Shown: positions 25,783 to 34,604, counted from the first letter of the stretch. The stretch is DNA of 64,000 nt from Flemingiibacterium sp045644145 (GCA_045644145.1 JAZRGK010000058.1:6027-70026); one strand, 5' to 3'. The notes: generated by a model not told the origin, from the letters alone. Made by a program: numbers and translations.

Positions 25783-27098
25783 TCACGCATTCGCCGCCTT
25801 TTTCATCTCCGCAATCTCCGCTTTCATCTCGCGTATCATTTCTGCCAGCTTCTCCTCGCATTCTTCTCTCGTGTTGGCGTACACATTCCTCGCCATCCGC
25901 TTGCCGCCCACTTTCGGCGAATAGCGCCCCTCGTATAGATGCTCGTTTATCATCGATATACATCCCGTGCCGGGCTTGCGAATCTTGCCTGTGTACGGCT
26001 CAAATTTCGCCTCTGTGGCGTTTTCTTGCAGTTTGTCGGTACTTGCCGCCTTGCTTTCGCTCATATCCGCCATCTCCGCGTTTGTGCCGCCTATCTCGCG
26101 ATCGATCTTCGCCGCCGCTTGCTGCTGCATAGTGTCTGTAATATGGCTGTAGATATCAAGCGTAGTTTCCGCGCTGACGTGACCGATCATAGCAGATAGC
26201 GTCTTTACATCCATCCCGTTCTCGATCGCCATCGTGGCAAAGGTGTGGCGCAGATCGTGAAACCGCACCTTCTTGCATTTAGCACGCTCGAGTATCAGCT
26301 GAAACCGACGGTACACCGCCGACGGATCTCTCGGTGCATCTTCTTTCACTGGTGACGGGAACATCCACTCGCTTTTTGCTGTTTGTTTCATCTCCGTGAG
26401 TAGTTGCACCATTTCCTTCGCTAACCGTATCGTGCGTATTGAAGATTTCGTCTTGAGCGTAGATACTGTAGTTTTGCCTTCAACCTTCACCACTTGTCGT
26501 GAGATATTGAGGTCGCCCGTCTGCGTTAGCACCTGCATTTCTTTTGATTTCTTCGGTGGCAGTTTGCATCAGATTGCGGGATTTGTTGTGATCAGTCCCT
26601 CGGCAACCGCCTTTTCGAGTGCCGCTCTGCATGTGGTGTGACATGAGCGCACCATGCGGGCGGACAATCCCTCGCCGTATTTTTCGGTTAGGTGCTTTCG
26701 CCCCGATTTTTCAGCTTTGCGTAAAACTGCTGCAGGTCGTTCTGCGTGAGCTTATTGAGCGGTATTTTGCCTATCATTGGAATGATGTGCGTATATATTC
26801 TGTTTTCATAACACGCTTGTGTTTTAGGTTTTACCGTCAGCTTGCAGAAGTTTTGATACCAGAAATCAAGCCAGTCGCCAAACGGCATGTCTGCCTTTAA
26901 TTTCTCATTTGACCGACCGCACTCCTCTTTTAGTGCTTTGAGCTTTTGCGCACACTCCGTCTTGGTATCCGCCAAGACGTTTTTGGTTTTGGGATAACCG
27001 TTATCGTTGTATCCGACAACTACACGGCCTTCCCAACGTCCGTCCTTACGAAGGAATATACTACCCTCGCCGTTCTTTTTGCCATGATATATTCCCAC
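25783..27098 (-). pseudogene. Decayed tyrosine integrase (Tn916/phage type)
   Basis: Reading from 27098 downward, an N-terminal arm-binding domain (NGEGSIFLRKDGRWEGRV) and core-binding domain (FGDWLDFWYQNFC) are recognisable. The catalytic half (about 25783-26538) keeps VRFHDLRHTFAT, GHVSAETTLDIYSH and the Tyr. At least four lesions are visible. The natural ATG near 27085 is out of frame by one base in an A-run. A frameshift lies near 26700, with homology continuing as SGRKHLTEKYGEG. A TGA at 26569-26571 stands where Gly is expected. The segment holding the first catalytic Arg is deleted, so MQVLT jumps to TGDLNISRQ. The gene cannot make an active integrase. An extra C-terminal segment (from about residue 170 of the catalytic half) ends in a coiled coil. 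Confidence 0.85.
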
Positions 27099-27101
27099 TT
27101 T

Positions 27102-27590
27102 TTACATTATCATAATATTTTTCATCATATTACTAACCACTTCCGAGGCATTCTTCTCCATATCGGCGGTTACATGCGTGTAAGTATCAAGCGTAAAGCT
27201 TGCATTGGTGTGGCCGAGTATGCCTGAGAGCGTTTTTGCATCCACTCCGCCTTGCATTGCGTGGGTGGCGAAGGTATGACGCAGGTCGTGGAAGCGTACC
27301 ATTGGCAGCTCAGCACGTTTCAGAAGCGCTTTCAGCTTACGGTATGCCGCGGCAAGATTAACCGGATACTCGGGATGAAACAAATTCGGGAATATCCATT
27401 CACTTACCGCTGTTTTCTGTCGTGTGCGAAGCATCTCGATCACGCTTTGCGGTAGCGTGATACTGCGCACACCTTTGTCTGTCTTGGTTTCGCCGATATT
27501 TACTCCCCCTCCTTTCTTTACCGACACTGATCTCTGTATGCGAAGTTTGCCGGTATCCATGTTGAAGTCGCTCCACTTGAGTCCACATAT
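27102..27590 (-). pseudogene. C-terminal half of a second tyrosine integrase
   Basis: The sequence begins inside the catalytic domain (ICGLKWSDFNMDTGKLRIQR) and retains MVRFHDLRHTFATHAM, ILGHTNASFTLDTYTHV and the nucleophile Tyr, then stops at 27102. The N-terminal DNA-binding domains and the first catalytic Arg are absent. The upstream break falls at about 27590, exactly where homology to a DUF1810 protein begins on the other strand. The fragment is related to, but distinct from, the integrase remnant just downstream. It is probably what remains of an element whose other end was deleted. Confidence 0.8.
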
Positions 27591-27909
27591 CTTTCCGCAA
27601 CTGCGAGGCCTTGGCATGAACTCTATGGCATATACCTACGGCATTGCCGATCTCACCGAAGCAACATCATATTTCGCACATCCGGTTTTGTCAGCTCGGC
27701 TTATCGGGATGTGCGAGGTGTTGCTTACGCATAAAAACAATAATGCTGAATATATTTTCGGCTATACCGATGCGATGAAACTACGATCCTCTATGACTCT
27801 GTTCGCTTTGGTCAGCGAAAACGGCTCTGTGTTTCATAGAGTATTAGAGCAGTTTTATTCAGGCAAAATGGATAATAGGACTTTAGAGATTTTACAACGT
27901 CAACAGTGA
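27589..27909 (+). pseudogene. DUF1810-family protein, 5'-truncated
   Basis: About 106 codons in frame match the C-terminal three quarters of DUF1810 proteins: IFPQLRGLG, YGIADLTEATSYFAHPVLSA, and MKLRSSMTLFALVSENGSVF. The first 30-40 residues, including the usual start, are missing. Upstream of 27589 the DNA is the second integrase fragment on the opposite strand, so a recombination event joined the two. No start codon with a ribosome site is evident. DUF1810 function is not established. Confidence 0.75.
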
Positions 27910-27919
27910 TACGTAAAAC

Positions 27920-27957
27920 GCCGATGAGGAATCGAAACCTCATCGGCTGTTTTCTTT
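27920..27957 (+). terminator. Terminator of the CCGATGAGG family (copy 1)
   Basis: GCCGATGAGG pairs with CCTCATCGGC, followed by a T-rich run that merges into the dispersed repeat at 27950. Related hairpins occur at 28722, 33531 and 35131. Confidence 0.7.
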
Positions 27958-27979
27958 GTCTAATGCGGCGCAAATATTG
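27950..27979 (+). repeat. Dispersed intergenic repeat (TTTGTCTAATGCGGCGCAAATATTG), copy
   Basis: The best-preserved copies are here, at 28751-28782 and at 31522-31550. Weaker copies lie at 24375, 30188, 32281 and 33562. Confidence 0.7.
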
Positions 27980-28058
27980 CACTCCACTCCCCTTGACCAA
28001 TTCACGAATTTATGGTACAACATACCCACACCAATCTCACTACACACGAGGGCACACC

Positions 28059-28712
28059 ATGGAAAACATCACCATCCGTTTAGAAACCAAAAAAGACTAC
28101 CGCGCAGTCGAGGAACTCACACGCGAGGCGTTTTGGAACGTCTACAAGCCCGGCGCGGACGAGCATTACTATGTACACATGATGCGTTCTCATCCCGATT
28201 TCATCCCCGAGCTTGCGTTCATACTTGAAAAGGACGGTGAAATCGTGGGCAACATCATGTACACGAAGGCGTGGCTTGAGGACGAGAACGGCAATCGCAA
28301 AGAGATACTCTCCTTCGGACCGCTTTGCGTTGCTCCCAAGTATCAGCGTCAGAAGCTCGGAAAGATTCTCATCGAGCACTCCTTCAATGTGGCACGCAAG
28401 ATGGGATATGACGTGAACATCAATTTCGGCAATCCCGGCAACTATGTCAGCCGCGGATTTGTCAGTTGCAAAAAGAAAAACGTCAGCTTTGTCGTGGACG
28501 GCAACTTCCCGACGGCACTTCTCGTAGCCGAGCTTGTTCCGGGCGTGCTTGACGGCAAAAAGTGGATGTACATTCCCTCAACTGCCGCCGACTGCTGTGT
28601 GGACACCGCTGCTGTGGAGGCGTTCGATGCGACTTTCCCTGTGAAGGAAAAGAAGTGGATGCCGAGCCAGGAGGAGTTCTATATTTACAGCCATTCTTCG
28701 GTTGTGAGATAA
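28059..28712 (+). CDS. GNAT-family N-acetyltransferase
   Basis: 217 residues from an ATG at 28059 with GAGGG upstream; the frame continues upstream through the repeat, but that part has no coding signal. The GNAT core is visible: an N-terminal beta-alpha start (ITIRLETKKDYRAVEEL), the acetyl-CoA loop region (LCVAPKYQRQKLGKILIEHS) and the following strand (GYDVNINFGNPGNYVSRGF). Related proteins acetylate small amines or N-termini; the substrate is unknown. It forms a single-gene unit between repeat-associated terminators. Confidence 0.85.
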   Translation: MENITIRLETKKDYRAVEELTREAFWNVYKPGADEHYYVHMMRSHPDFIPELAFILEKDGEIVGNIMYTKAWLEDENGNRKEILSFGPLCVAPKYQRQKLGKILIEHSFNVARKMGYDVNINFGNPGNYVSRGFVSCKKKNVSFVVDGNFPTALLVAELVPGVLDGKKWMYIPSTAADCCVDTAAVEAFDATFPVKEKKWMPSQEEFYIYSHSSVVR

Positions 28713-28721
28713 ACGTAGAAT

Positions 28722-28749
28722 GCCGATGTGATTTCTATTCCTCATCGGC
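28722..28749 (+). terminator. Terminator of the CCGATGAGG family (copy 2)
   Basis: GCCGATG pairs with CATCGGC around a longer loop, then a T7 run. Confidence 0.65.
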
Positions 28750-28750
28750 G

Positions 28751-28813
28751 TATTTTTTTGTCTAATGCGGCGCAAATATTTGATGCTTGCCCCAGACGCG
28801 AGCATCGGGGAAG
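28751..28813 (+). repeat. Dispersed repeat plus CCCAGACGC hairpin module
   Basis: A TTTGTCTAATGCGGCGCAAATATT copy (28751-28782) is followed by a second module, GCTTGCCCCAGACGCGAGC then ATCGGGG, which folds into a short hairpin. The same second module is at 30236-30266. Both precede a gene whose -10 reads TGCTATAAT (28869-28876 here). Confidence 0.6.
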
Positions 28814-28929
28814 TAGAATATGAATATAAAAGTAAGCGTTTTCTGTCAAGACAAATTCATAACTATATGCTATAATGGTATCACAAACATACAGCTGAAC
28901 GTTTGAATCAAAGATTAGGAGGGCTATTC

Positions 28930-30162
28930 ATGGAAAATAGCGATCTTATTACAAAAGCGTTGAACTATATAAGATCCGAGAATAAGAAAAGCGATATTAC
29001 CATTGATGACATAGCAACCCATGCAGGCTTTTCTACGGATTACTTCAACCGTTTTTTCTTTGCACACACCGGGTTTAATATTATGGAATATGTTCGGTTC
29101 AGCAGAATGAAAAAAGCTGCACGGCTTTTACGCGTAACGAATAACGATATTCTTGACATTGCTTTGGATTGCGGATATGAAGCACACGAAAGTTTTTCAA
29201 GAGCATTCAAAAATCAATACGGCATATCGCCGAGCGAATACAGAAAAAAGTATGAAAAAGTAGAAGCATATTACGGCGATTTTTATAATGACACAATCGG
29301 AGCAAGACTTTTGCATGAGTTCAAAAACTTCAAGATTGCTGACAGCGATGAAGTAATCGATTACCTTCTCGAAACGGATGCGCTCCGCTTCGGATATATC
29401 GCCGTTTGCTTCCGTGTCAACGGCGGTGTCGCTCTATATAATGGTGAAGACTTCAAAGAAGGTTTTGTTTGGTTTACCGAATGGGATAACCGAATTGAAG
29501 GAGAGATCATTTGTGATGATTGGGATAAAATTGCTGAATATAAAAGTATTTTCTCGGATGAACGCTTTGATATAATTCTGTATACTATGGAATCCGATCA
29601 AGTTATTAAAAATGAATTATTTAAGCGTGGAGTAACTATAGGCACTGTCAAACGCCGTCAATACAATATCTACACCGGGGAACCGTACACACTGTCATCC
29701 ATAGAAGATATTTCTATGAGACTTATCAAATACGATGATATCGATCTTGTTGAGAAATTCTTTTATGAAAGAGATCCGAGCCGGGGAAGTAATTCTCCGA
29801 GGCTAAAGCAGTTGAAGCATGAACTGTATCAAAGAGATGTGCTTGGTAATACCGAGCATTCTGTATTTATGTACGGCATATTTAGAGGCGTACGCTTAAT
29901 CGGAGTAAGCGACGGAGGGTTACAGAGCGCACACGGATTTGTCATAAACAATTGCGTAGTAACTACTGCTTTACCGGAATATGAAACCGAAGAGCTGTAT
30001 CAGTATGCTTTCAAATTTGTAACCAATGCCGCCCTTGAAAAAGGCGCATTACCGATTGACGATACACAAACGCCAAATACACCTGATGAAAACAAAAGTG
30101 GCGTTTTCAATTCTACCGACCTCGGCTATAAAACGGTTACGAACGTCTGTATTTTGAAGTAA
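28930..30162 (+). CDS. AraC-family regulator with N-terminal DNA-binding domain
   Basis: The ATG at 28930 follows AGGAGGG, giving 410 residues. Two helix-turn-helix motifs fill residues 1-105 (ITIDDIATHAGFSTDYFNRF, ILDIALDCGYEAHESFSRAF) and end in the family signature (ISPSEYRKKY). The remaining 300 residues are unlike common effector domains. The last part (SIEDISMRLIKYDDIDLVEKF, HGFVINNCVVTTALPEYE) resembles an acetyltransferase-like fold, so it may bind a small ligand. Promoter with extended -10 at 28869-28876. Single-gene unit with its own terminator. Confidence 0.88.
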   Translation: MENSDLITKALNYIRSENKKSDITIDDIATHAGFSTDYFNRFFFAHTGFNIMEYVRFSRMKKAARLLRVTNNDILDIALDCGYEAHESFSRAFKNQYGISPSEYRKKYEKVEAYYGDFYNDTIGARLLHEFKNFKIADSDEVIDYLLETDALRFGYIAVCFRVNGGVALYNGEDFKEGFVWFTEWDNRIEGEIICDDWDKIAEYKSIFSDERFDIILYTMESDQVIKNELFKRGVTIGTVKRRQYNIYTGEPYTLSSIEDISMRLIKYDDIDLVEKFFYERDPSRGSNSPRLKQLKHELYQRDVLGNTEHSVFMYGIFRGVRLIGVSDGGLQSAHGFVINNCVVTTALPEYETEELYQYAFKFVTNAALEKGALPIDDTQTPNTPDENKSGVFNSTDLGYKTVTNVCILK

Positions 30163-30168
30163 TCACCT

Positions 30169-30191
30169 GCCCCGCCTTGCGCGGGGCTTTT
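30169..30191 (+). terminator. Terminator of the GCCCCGC family (copy 1)
   Basis: GCCCCGC and GCGGGGC form a strong stem, then TTTTCTTT. The same hairpin is at 31502-31520. Confidence 0.85.
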
Positions 30192-30235
30192 CTTTGTCTA
30201 CGGTGCCGCATTATTTGGTGGTCGACACTGCGCGC

Positions 30236-30266
30236 TATGCTTGCCCAGACGCAAGCGTCGGGGAAA
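30236..30266 (+). repeat. CCCAGACGC hairpin module (second copy)
   Basis: GCTTGCCCAGACGCAAGCGT then CGGGG: GACGC-AA-GCGTC inside CCC/GGG. It matches the module at 28783-28813. Confidence 0.6.
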
Positions 30267-30387
30267 GTGGAAAATACATTTATGTCAATGAACACTTGAT
30301 GTTCTTAACAACGAATTGATAATTGTTTTTTTGCAAATATATGCTATAATATAATCACACCGGTGATAAACATTTTGGAGGTACGAT

Positions 30388-31493
30388 ATGAACATTAAAA
30401 TAGGTGCGATTATCAAAAAACTTCGCGCAGAAAATAACATCACACAAGAAACGCTTGCCACTGCCATAGGGGTGACACCCCAAGCGATATCTCGTTGGGA
30501 AGTCGAAGGCGGTTATCCCGACATCGAACTACTGCCTGCACTGGCTGATTTCTTCTCCGTCAGCACTGATGAACTTCTCGGGTATAAATTGTCTGAAAGA
30601 GAACAGGAACTCGCTGACATGAAAAAGGAGATAGAACGCCTTGCAGAGGTTGGTTCTGTTGAAGAACGAGTAGCATATGCAAGAAATGCGTATGCTCATT
30701 ATCCGAACGATTATGAGATTCGTTATAATCTTGCGGTTTGCCTGTATCATGTATGGGACGAAACCCATGATGAGGCACTTTTTGCAGAGATTGAATCTCT
30801 GCTCAACTCGGTAGCCAATGAATGTAACGATGAGAATATTCGATACGACGCCATCAATACACTTATCATACTGTATGGAGAAGTCAAACAACCTGAAAAA
30901 GCAAAAGAGTGGGCGAACCGCCTGAGCCCTATGAAATACTGCCGCGAAACGGCGCTTTCGGCGGAATTGGTGATGGGAAAACCAAATTCTATATTCAAGA
31001 TGAAATTGATAAGTTGACTGATGGCCTCGGACTTACTATTCGTAATCTTGTACTAAACGATGATCTTCCTAACGATTCGTCCACGTGGGAGAGTAAAATT
31101 GAAATGCTCCGTATTTCTAATCAACTGTATTTTATGATTTACGGCAACGATCTGCTTTACCATCATAACAGGCTTTCCAAGAATCACTGGCTTATCTCTA
31201 CCTATCAGATAGCTCTGGGCAAAGCGGATGAGGCACTCAAATCCCTTGAAAAAATGTGCGATCATGCCGTAAGTTATGACATTTCCTATCAGAATGATCA
31301 CGGCAAGTATTTCACATCCTTCTTGGTTGATACTCAGTTCTATCCCGAAAAAAGCAAAGATTTCCACGAACTCACCGGACATACAGATTGCTATCATATG
31401 CTGGATCGTTTACAGCATGGTCGATATGACAGTATCCGTCAGGATCCTCGTTTCGTTGCCATTGTTGAAAGATTGAATCAATACGCAATATGA
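30388..31493 (+). pseudogene. XRE regulator with TPR-like C-terminus, frameshifted
   Basis: A good start (TTTGGAGG before the ATG) opens a Cro/CI helix-turn-helix (ENNITQETLATAIGVTPQAI, SRWEVEGGYPDIELLPALAD) followed by helical repeats. The frame ends early at 31017, but coding similarity continues in another frame from about 30955 to 31493 (GIGDGKTKFYIQDEIDKL to VAIVERLNQYAI). The shift is equivalent to the loss of one base near 30955-30975, in a GC-rich stretch. The intact protein would be about 367 residues, the usual size for this clostridial regulator family. This is either a real inactivation or a sequencing error. The N-terminal fragment alone keeps the whole DNA-binding domain and could still act. 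Confidence 0.8.
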
Positions 31494-31501
31494 TTTCTCT
31501 T

Positions 31502-31528
31502 GCCCCGCCTCGCGCGGGGCATTTTTTT
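31502..31528 (+). terminator. Terminator of the GCCCCGC family (copy 2)
   Basis: GCCCCGC-CTCGC-GCGGGGC followed by a T7 run that leads into the dispersed repeat at 31522-31550. Confidence 0.85.
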
Positions 31529-31562
31529 GCCTGATACGGCGCAAATATTGTACGCTGATCTC

Positions 31563-31591
31563 TTGACTTTCATCTCAATCCATGCTATAAT
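31563..31591 (+). promoter_or_regulatory. Promoter of the GNAT gene at 31715
   Basis: TTGACT (31563-31568), 17 bases, TATAAT (31586-31591) with an extended TG. Confidence 0.75.
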
Positions 31592-31597
31592 AATAAA

Positions 31598-31714
31598 AAC
31601 GAAAACGTCACCGGAGGCAGAACGCCGTAGTGTTCAATTGCCGGATTAGGTGTCCGAGTGAGCTCGGGTTATTGTGTGTGCAATAGCCGGAGTTTTATTT
31701 TTTGGAGGCATATT
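31598..31714 (+). promoter_or_regulatory. Structured 5' leader, possible attenuator
   Basis: About 115 transcribed bases precede the start codon. Visible stems are CCGAG-TGAG-CTCGG and TATTG-TGTGTG-CAATA, followed by GCCGGAG and a T-rich tract just before the ribosome site. The CCGGA and GCCGG elements recur and could pair alternatively. I do not recognise a riboswitch class. Confidence 0.35.
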
Positions 31715-32269
31715 ATGAAAAACACAACCGTAACCCTCGTACCGCTCACAGAAGACGACCGCGAACAGTTCATTCTCGATAACCAATGGTCGTTCAAATA
31801 CGGCGCAATGCAGGAATTCGGCGAGCGCGATGACCACATCGACGGCGACGGCGAGATCATCTCCCGCAAAACCATCGAGCGCTGCATCGACGATCCGCAG
31901 AACGAAACCTACCGCATCATTGTTGACGGCAGAAAGGTCGGCGGCGTGATTTTGAAGATCGACCGCGAGACTAACCACAATCACCTCGAGATTCTGTTTA
32001 CCGCGCCCGAGGAGCACAGCAAAGGCATCGGATACGGCGCGTGGCTGGCAGTAGAAGCACTCCATCCCGAAACGAAGGTATGGGAAACCTGCACGCCCTA
32101 TTTCGAGAAGCGCAACATCCATTTTTACGTCAACAAGTGCGGCTTCAAAATCGACCAGTTCTGGTGCGAATATTTCCAGCCGAGTGAGCTGATGATCGAC
32201 GATGAGGAGCACGATCCCGACGAAGGTCCGGATGAAATGTTCCGATTTGTGAAGGTGATGAAGCCGTAA
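31715..32269 (+). CDS. GNAT-family acetyltransferase
   Basis: 184 residues from the ATG at 31715 (TTGGAGG, 7-base gap). The core is recognisable: TVTLVPLTEDDREQFILDNQ at the start, the beta hairpin YRIIVDGRKVGGVILKID, and the acetyl-CoA loop in FTAPEEHSKGIGYGAWLAVE, then FYVNKCGFKI near the C-terminus. The tail is acidic (DDEEHDPDEGPDE). Substrate unknown. It has its own promoter and an unusually long structured leader, so expression is probably conditional. Confidence 0.85.
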   Translation: MKNTTVTLVPLTEDDREQFILDNQWSFKYGAMQEFGERDDHIDGDGEIISRKTIERCIDDPQNETYRIIVDGRKVGGVILKIDRETNHNHLEILFTAPEEHSKGIGYGAWLAVEALHPETKVWETCTPYFEKRNIHFYVNKCGFKIDQFWCEYFQPSELMIDDEEHDPDEGPDEMFRFVKVMKP

Positions 32270-32362
32270 GTACATTCATCTGCCGTGGTGCAAATATTGC
32301 CGCCCACACCGCATAAATCCCCCGTTTTGCCGCAAACTAAAAAGAAACGGGAGAGTGGCAAA

Positions 32363-33040
32363 ATGGATATTATTAAGGTCATACTAACAGCACTTCTATC
32401 GGTGGGAGCGCTGTTCATCATCACAAAGATCATGGGACACAAGCAGGTGGCACAGCTTGACTTTTTCGATTACGTTGGCGGTATCACCATCGGCTCTATT
32501 GGCGCGGAGCTTGCGACAGAGCTTGAAGAACCGTGGAAGCCGCTTATCGCGCTCGCGGTCTACGGTCTTGCATCGGTCGTGCTTACCTTAGCCGCACACA
32601 AAATGCCTCGCACACGCAAATATATCAACGGCACACCCACGATTTTGATGAACAATGGCAAGCTTTACCGTGCAAACCTCAAAAAAGCGAAGCTCGACCT
32701 ATCCGAGTTTTTGCTTCTCTGCCGCGAACAGGGATATTTCGACCTCGACGAGATACAGACGGCGGTGTTTGAGCATAACGGAAAGCTGTCCATACTGCCG
32801 AAATCCGCAAACCGCCCTGCAACTCCCGAGGATTTGGGTATTACGGTAAAATCCGCAGAGATCGGCGTGGAGGTTATTATGGACGGGCGTATAATGGGCG
32901 AAAATCTTTCCCGTATGGGACGAAACGAAAGATGGCTCGAAAAACAGCTCAAATCACAAAGGCACAAAAACGCGAAAGACATCTTTCTCGGCATTTACCG
33001 TGCAGATGATGACACCCTTACACTTTATCAAAGCGAATAA
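32363..33040 (+). CDS. DUF421 (YetF-type) membrane protein
   Basis: 225 residues from the ATG at 32363 (GGGAGAG upstream). Three membrane segments span residues 1-85 (ITKIMGHKQVAQLDFFDYVG is the typical first loop, with GSIGAELATE after it). The soluble C-terminal DUF421 domain follows (GTPTILMNNGKLYRANLKKA, LCREQGYFDLDEIQTAVFEH, SILPKSANRPATPEDLG). YetF-like proteins are linked to spore or envelope stress in bacilli, but their biochemical role is not settled. Single gene. Confidence 0.88.
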   Translation: MDIIKVILTALLSVGALFIITKIMGHKQVAQLDFFDYVGGITIGSIGAELATELEEPWKPLIALAVYGLASVVLTLAAHKMPRTRKYINGTPTILMNNGKLYRANLKKAKLDLSEFLLLCREQGYFDLDEIQTAVFEHNGKLSILPKSANRPATPEDLGITVKSAEIGVEVIMDGRIMGENLSRMGRNERWLEKQLKSQRHKNAKDIFLGIYRADDDTLTLYQSE

Positions 33041-33083
33041 GCCGCGCATATACTGATACTGTACCTGATAAGGAGGTATCAAT

Positions 33084-33521
33084 ATGCGAAATCACAACTG
33101 CGGCAGGCATCCCGAAGTGCGCGACTACGGTGCCGAGCCGTTTGTATTCAATATTAGTCACGCAACTAACATGAACCGCAATTTCCGCACCACGCTCTGG
33201 ACGGGATGTCATATGCAGTTAACGCTCATGTGTATCCCCGTCGGCGGCGAAATCGGCGTTGAAATGCACGAAGACGTTGACCAGTTTATCCGCATCGAGA
33301 GCGGTCACGCCAAGGTTTATATGGGAAGCTGCCGTCATTCGCTCTGCGAAAAAGCGTGCGTGGACGGGAATTATGCAGTTATCATTCCTGCCGGTACGTG
33401 GCACAACATCGTCAACGTCGGAAACCGACCGCTGAAGCTGTATTCGCTATACGCGCCGCCCCAGCATCCATACGGAACGGTGCATCAGACGAAAGCCGAC
33501 GCCGAGCACGAGGGGCACTGA
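33084..33521 (+). CDS. Small cupin-domain protein
   Basis: 145 residues after a strong AAGGAGG site. One cupin barrel is clear. Motif 1 is GVEMHEDVDQFIRIESGHAK (with the metal ligands usually His, His/Gln, Glu). Motif 2 is IIPAGTWHNIVN. It resembles the YrkC-like clostridial cupins found as lone genes. The N-terminus has CGRHPEVRDYG, common in this subgroup. Likely metal-binding; possibly an isomerase or sensor, substrate unknown. Confidence 0.88.
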   Translation: MRNHNCGRHPEVRDYGAEPFVFNISHATNMNRNFRTTLWTGCHMQLTLMCIPVGGEIGVEMHEDVDQFIRIESGHAKVYMGSCRHSLCEKACVDGNYAVIIPAGTWHNIVNVGNRPLKLYSLYAPPQHPYGTVHQTKADAEHEGH

Positions 33522-33530
33522 AATAATAAT

Positions 33531-33568
33531 CGCCGATGAGGAATGCAAAACCTCATCGGCGTATTTCT
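33531..33568 (+). terminator. Terminator of the CCGATGAGG family (copy 3)
   Basis: CGCCGATGAGG pairs with CCTCATCGGCG (33531-33561), then TATTTCTTTGTC, a dispersed-repeat remnant. Confidence 0.75.
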
Positions 33569-33587
33569 TTGTCTGCGGCATAAACAT

Positions 33588-33848
33588 TTATCCGCGAAAC
33601 CTCTCGGCAAGATCAGCGCGGTGCAAGCCTATACTTCCGATCGGCTTGCCGTCCTCTTTCAGACAAACTGCGTAGGTTTCAGTAGCGCTGAGCACCGTGC
33701 GGATGATCTCACGGCTGTTCTCAACACTCGTGTGCGGCTGCCAGCCGGCAGGCGGACCTACCTCGGGATCGCAGGCATATTTATATAGACCCTGGGCATC
33801 ATCCTCGCGCCATGGACGGAGAATGAGGCGGCTTGTTTCAAGTGTCAT
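33588..33848 (-). pseudogene. RimJ/RimL-type GNAT acetyltransferase, 3'-truncated
   Basis: The start is intact (GGAGGTGTGAA before the ATG at 33848) and the product begins as a typical RimL-like enzyme (LETSRLILRPWREDDAQGLY, AVCLKEDGKPIGSIGLHR). It stops after about 86 residues, where members normally run to 170-185 and still need the acetyl-CoA-binding strand and helix. The truncation point sits next to the repeat/terminator at 33531-33568, suggesting deletion through the repeat. It cannot be a working acetyltransferase. Confidence 0.8.
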
Positions 33849-33867
33849 TTCACACCTCCACACAGTT

Positions 33868-34410
33868 TTATTTCATCATTCCGTAGCCGCCGGCATATTT
33901 GCTGACCTCGGACGCAACGACGAAAACATTATTTTGGCAGAGCTTTCGTATTTCTTTGAGCACCGAAAGCGAATCACGGCGAGGCAGGATTATAAGGATC
34001 ATGTTCATCTTATCTGTGGAGCCGTGCCCCTCGAAAACAGTGTATCCGCGGGAGTTCTCGCGGAGATATTCGATTATCTTCCCCGTATTCTCGTCATTTG
34101 CAATAAGCTGAAGATTCGACGTTCCAAGCGCAATTTTGCCCTCAAGCGTTGAGCCAAGGAACAGACCCGTGGCATACCCCAGACAATAAAACGCAAGAAG
34201 AAACAAATTGTCGCCGAGTGTTCCTATAATGGTTGAGATGACAAGTCCCCATATCGTGCACTCAATAAAACCAAGCCCTGCCGCTTTCAGCCGTTGTCCC
34301 TTTACCATCATGCAGGTTTTAAGTGACTGAATCGTTATCTCGATTATTTTCGCGGCGCATACGATGAAGCACACCGCTGCGGGGTGAATTGATGCCAAAA
34401 ATTCTGACAT
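33868..34410 (-). CDS. DUF2179 (UPF0316-type) membrane protein
   Basis: 180 residues from the ATG at 34410 (AAGGAG, 8-base gap); longer upstream extensions of the frame have no support. Three membrane segments (about residues 8-28, 42-62, 66-88) are followed by the soluble domain of the family (NDENTGKIIEYLRENSRGYT, VFEGHGSTDKMNMILIILPR, VFVVASEVSKYAGGYG). Such proteins are widespread in Firmicutes and their function is unknown; the C-terminal fold resembles those that bind nucleotides in related YitT-like proteins. Promoter at 34472-34500. Confidence 0.87.
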   Translation of the reverse strand: MSEFLASIHPAAVCFIVCAAKIIEITIQSLKTCMMVKGQRLKAAGLGFIECTIWGLVISTIIGTLGDNLFLLAFYCLGYATGLFLGSTLEGKIALGTSNLQLIANDENTGKIIEYLRENSRGYTVFEGHGSTDKMNMILIILPRRDSLSVLKEIRKLCQNNVFVVASEVSKYAGGYGMMK

Positions 34411-34471
34411 GATCGATTCTCCTTTTAAAATCACAGCACTGCTGCTTAATTTATAAATATCTATAGGTACA

Positions 34472-34500
34472 ATTATACCATATCTTTTGCCAAATAGCAA
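34472..34500 (-). promoter_or_regulatory. Promoter of the DUF2179 gene
   Basis: On the minus strand TTGCTA, 17 bases, TGG-TATAAT. Confidence 0.65.
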
Positions 34501-34604
34501 TAACATGCGAACGCAAATTAGGTTATCGCGAATTTTTTGCATACGGTATAAATCTCCATCTGCCTGCATACACTGCATTATAAATCCATTTCGCAGGTGA
34601 ATAC

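Noticed and set aside
31646..32275. Minus-strand frame of about 209 codons
   Set aside because: Antisense to the GNAT gene at 31715, which has promoter, ribosome site and family motifs.
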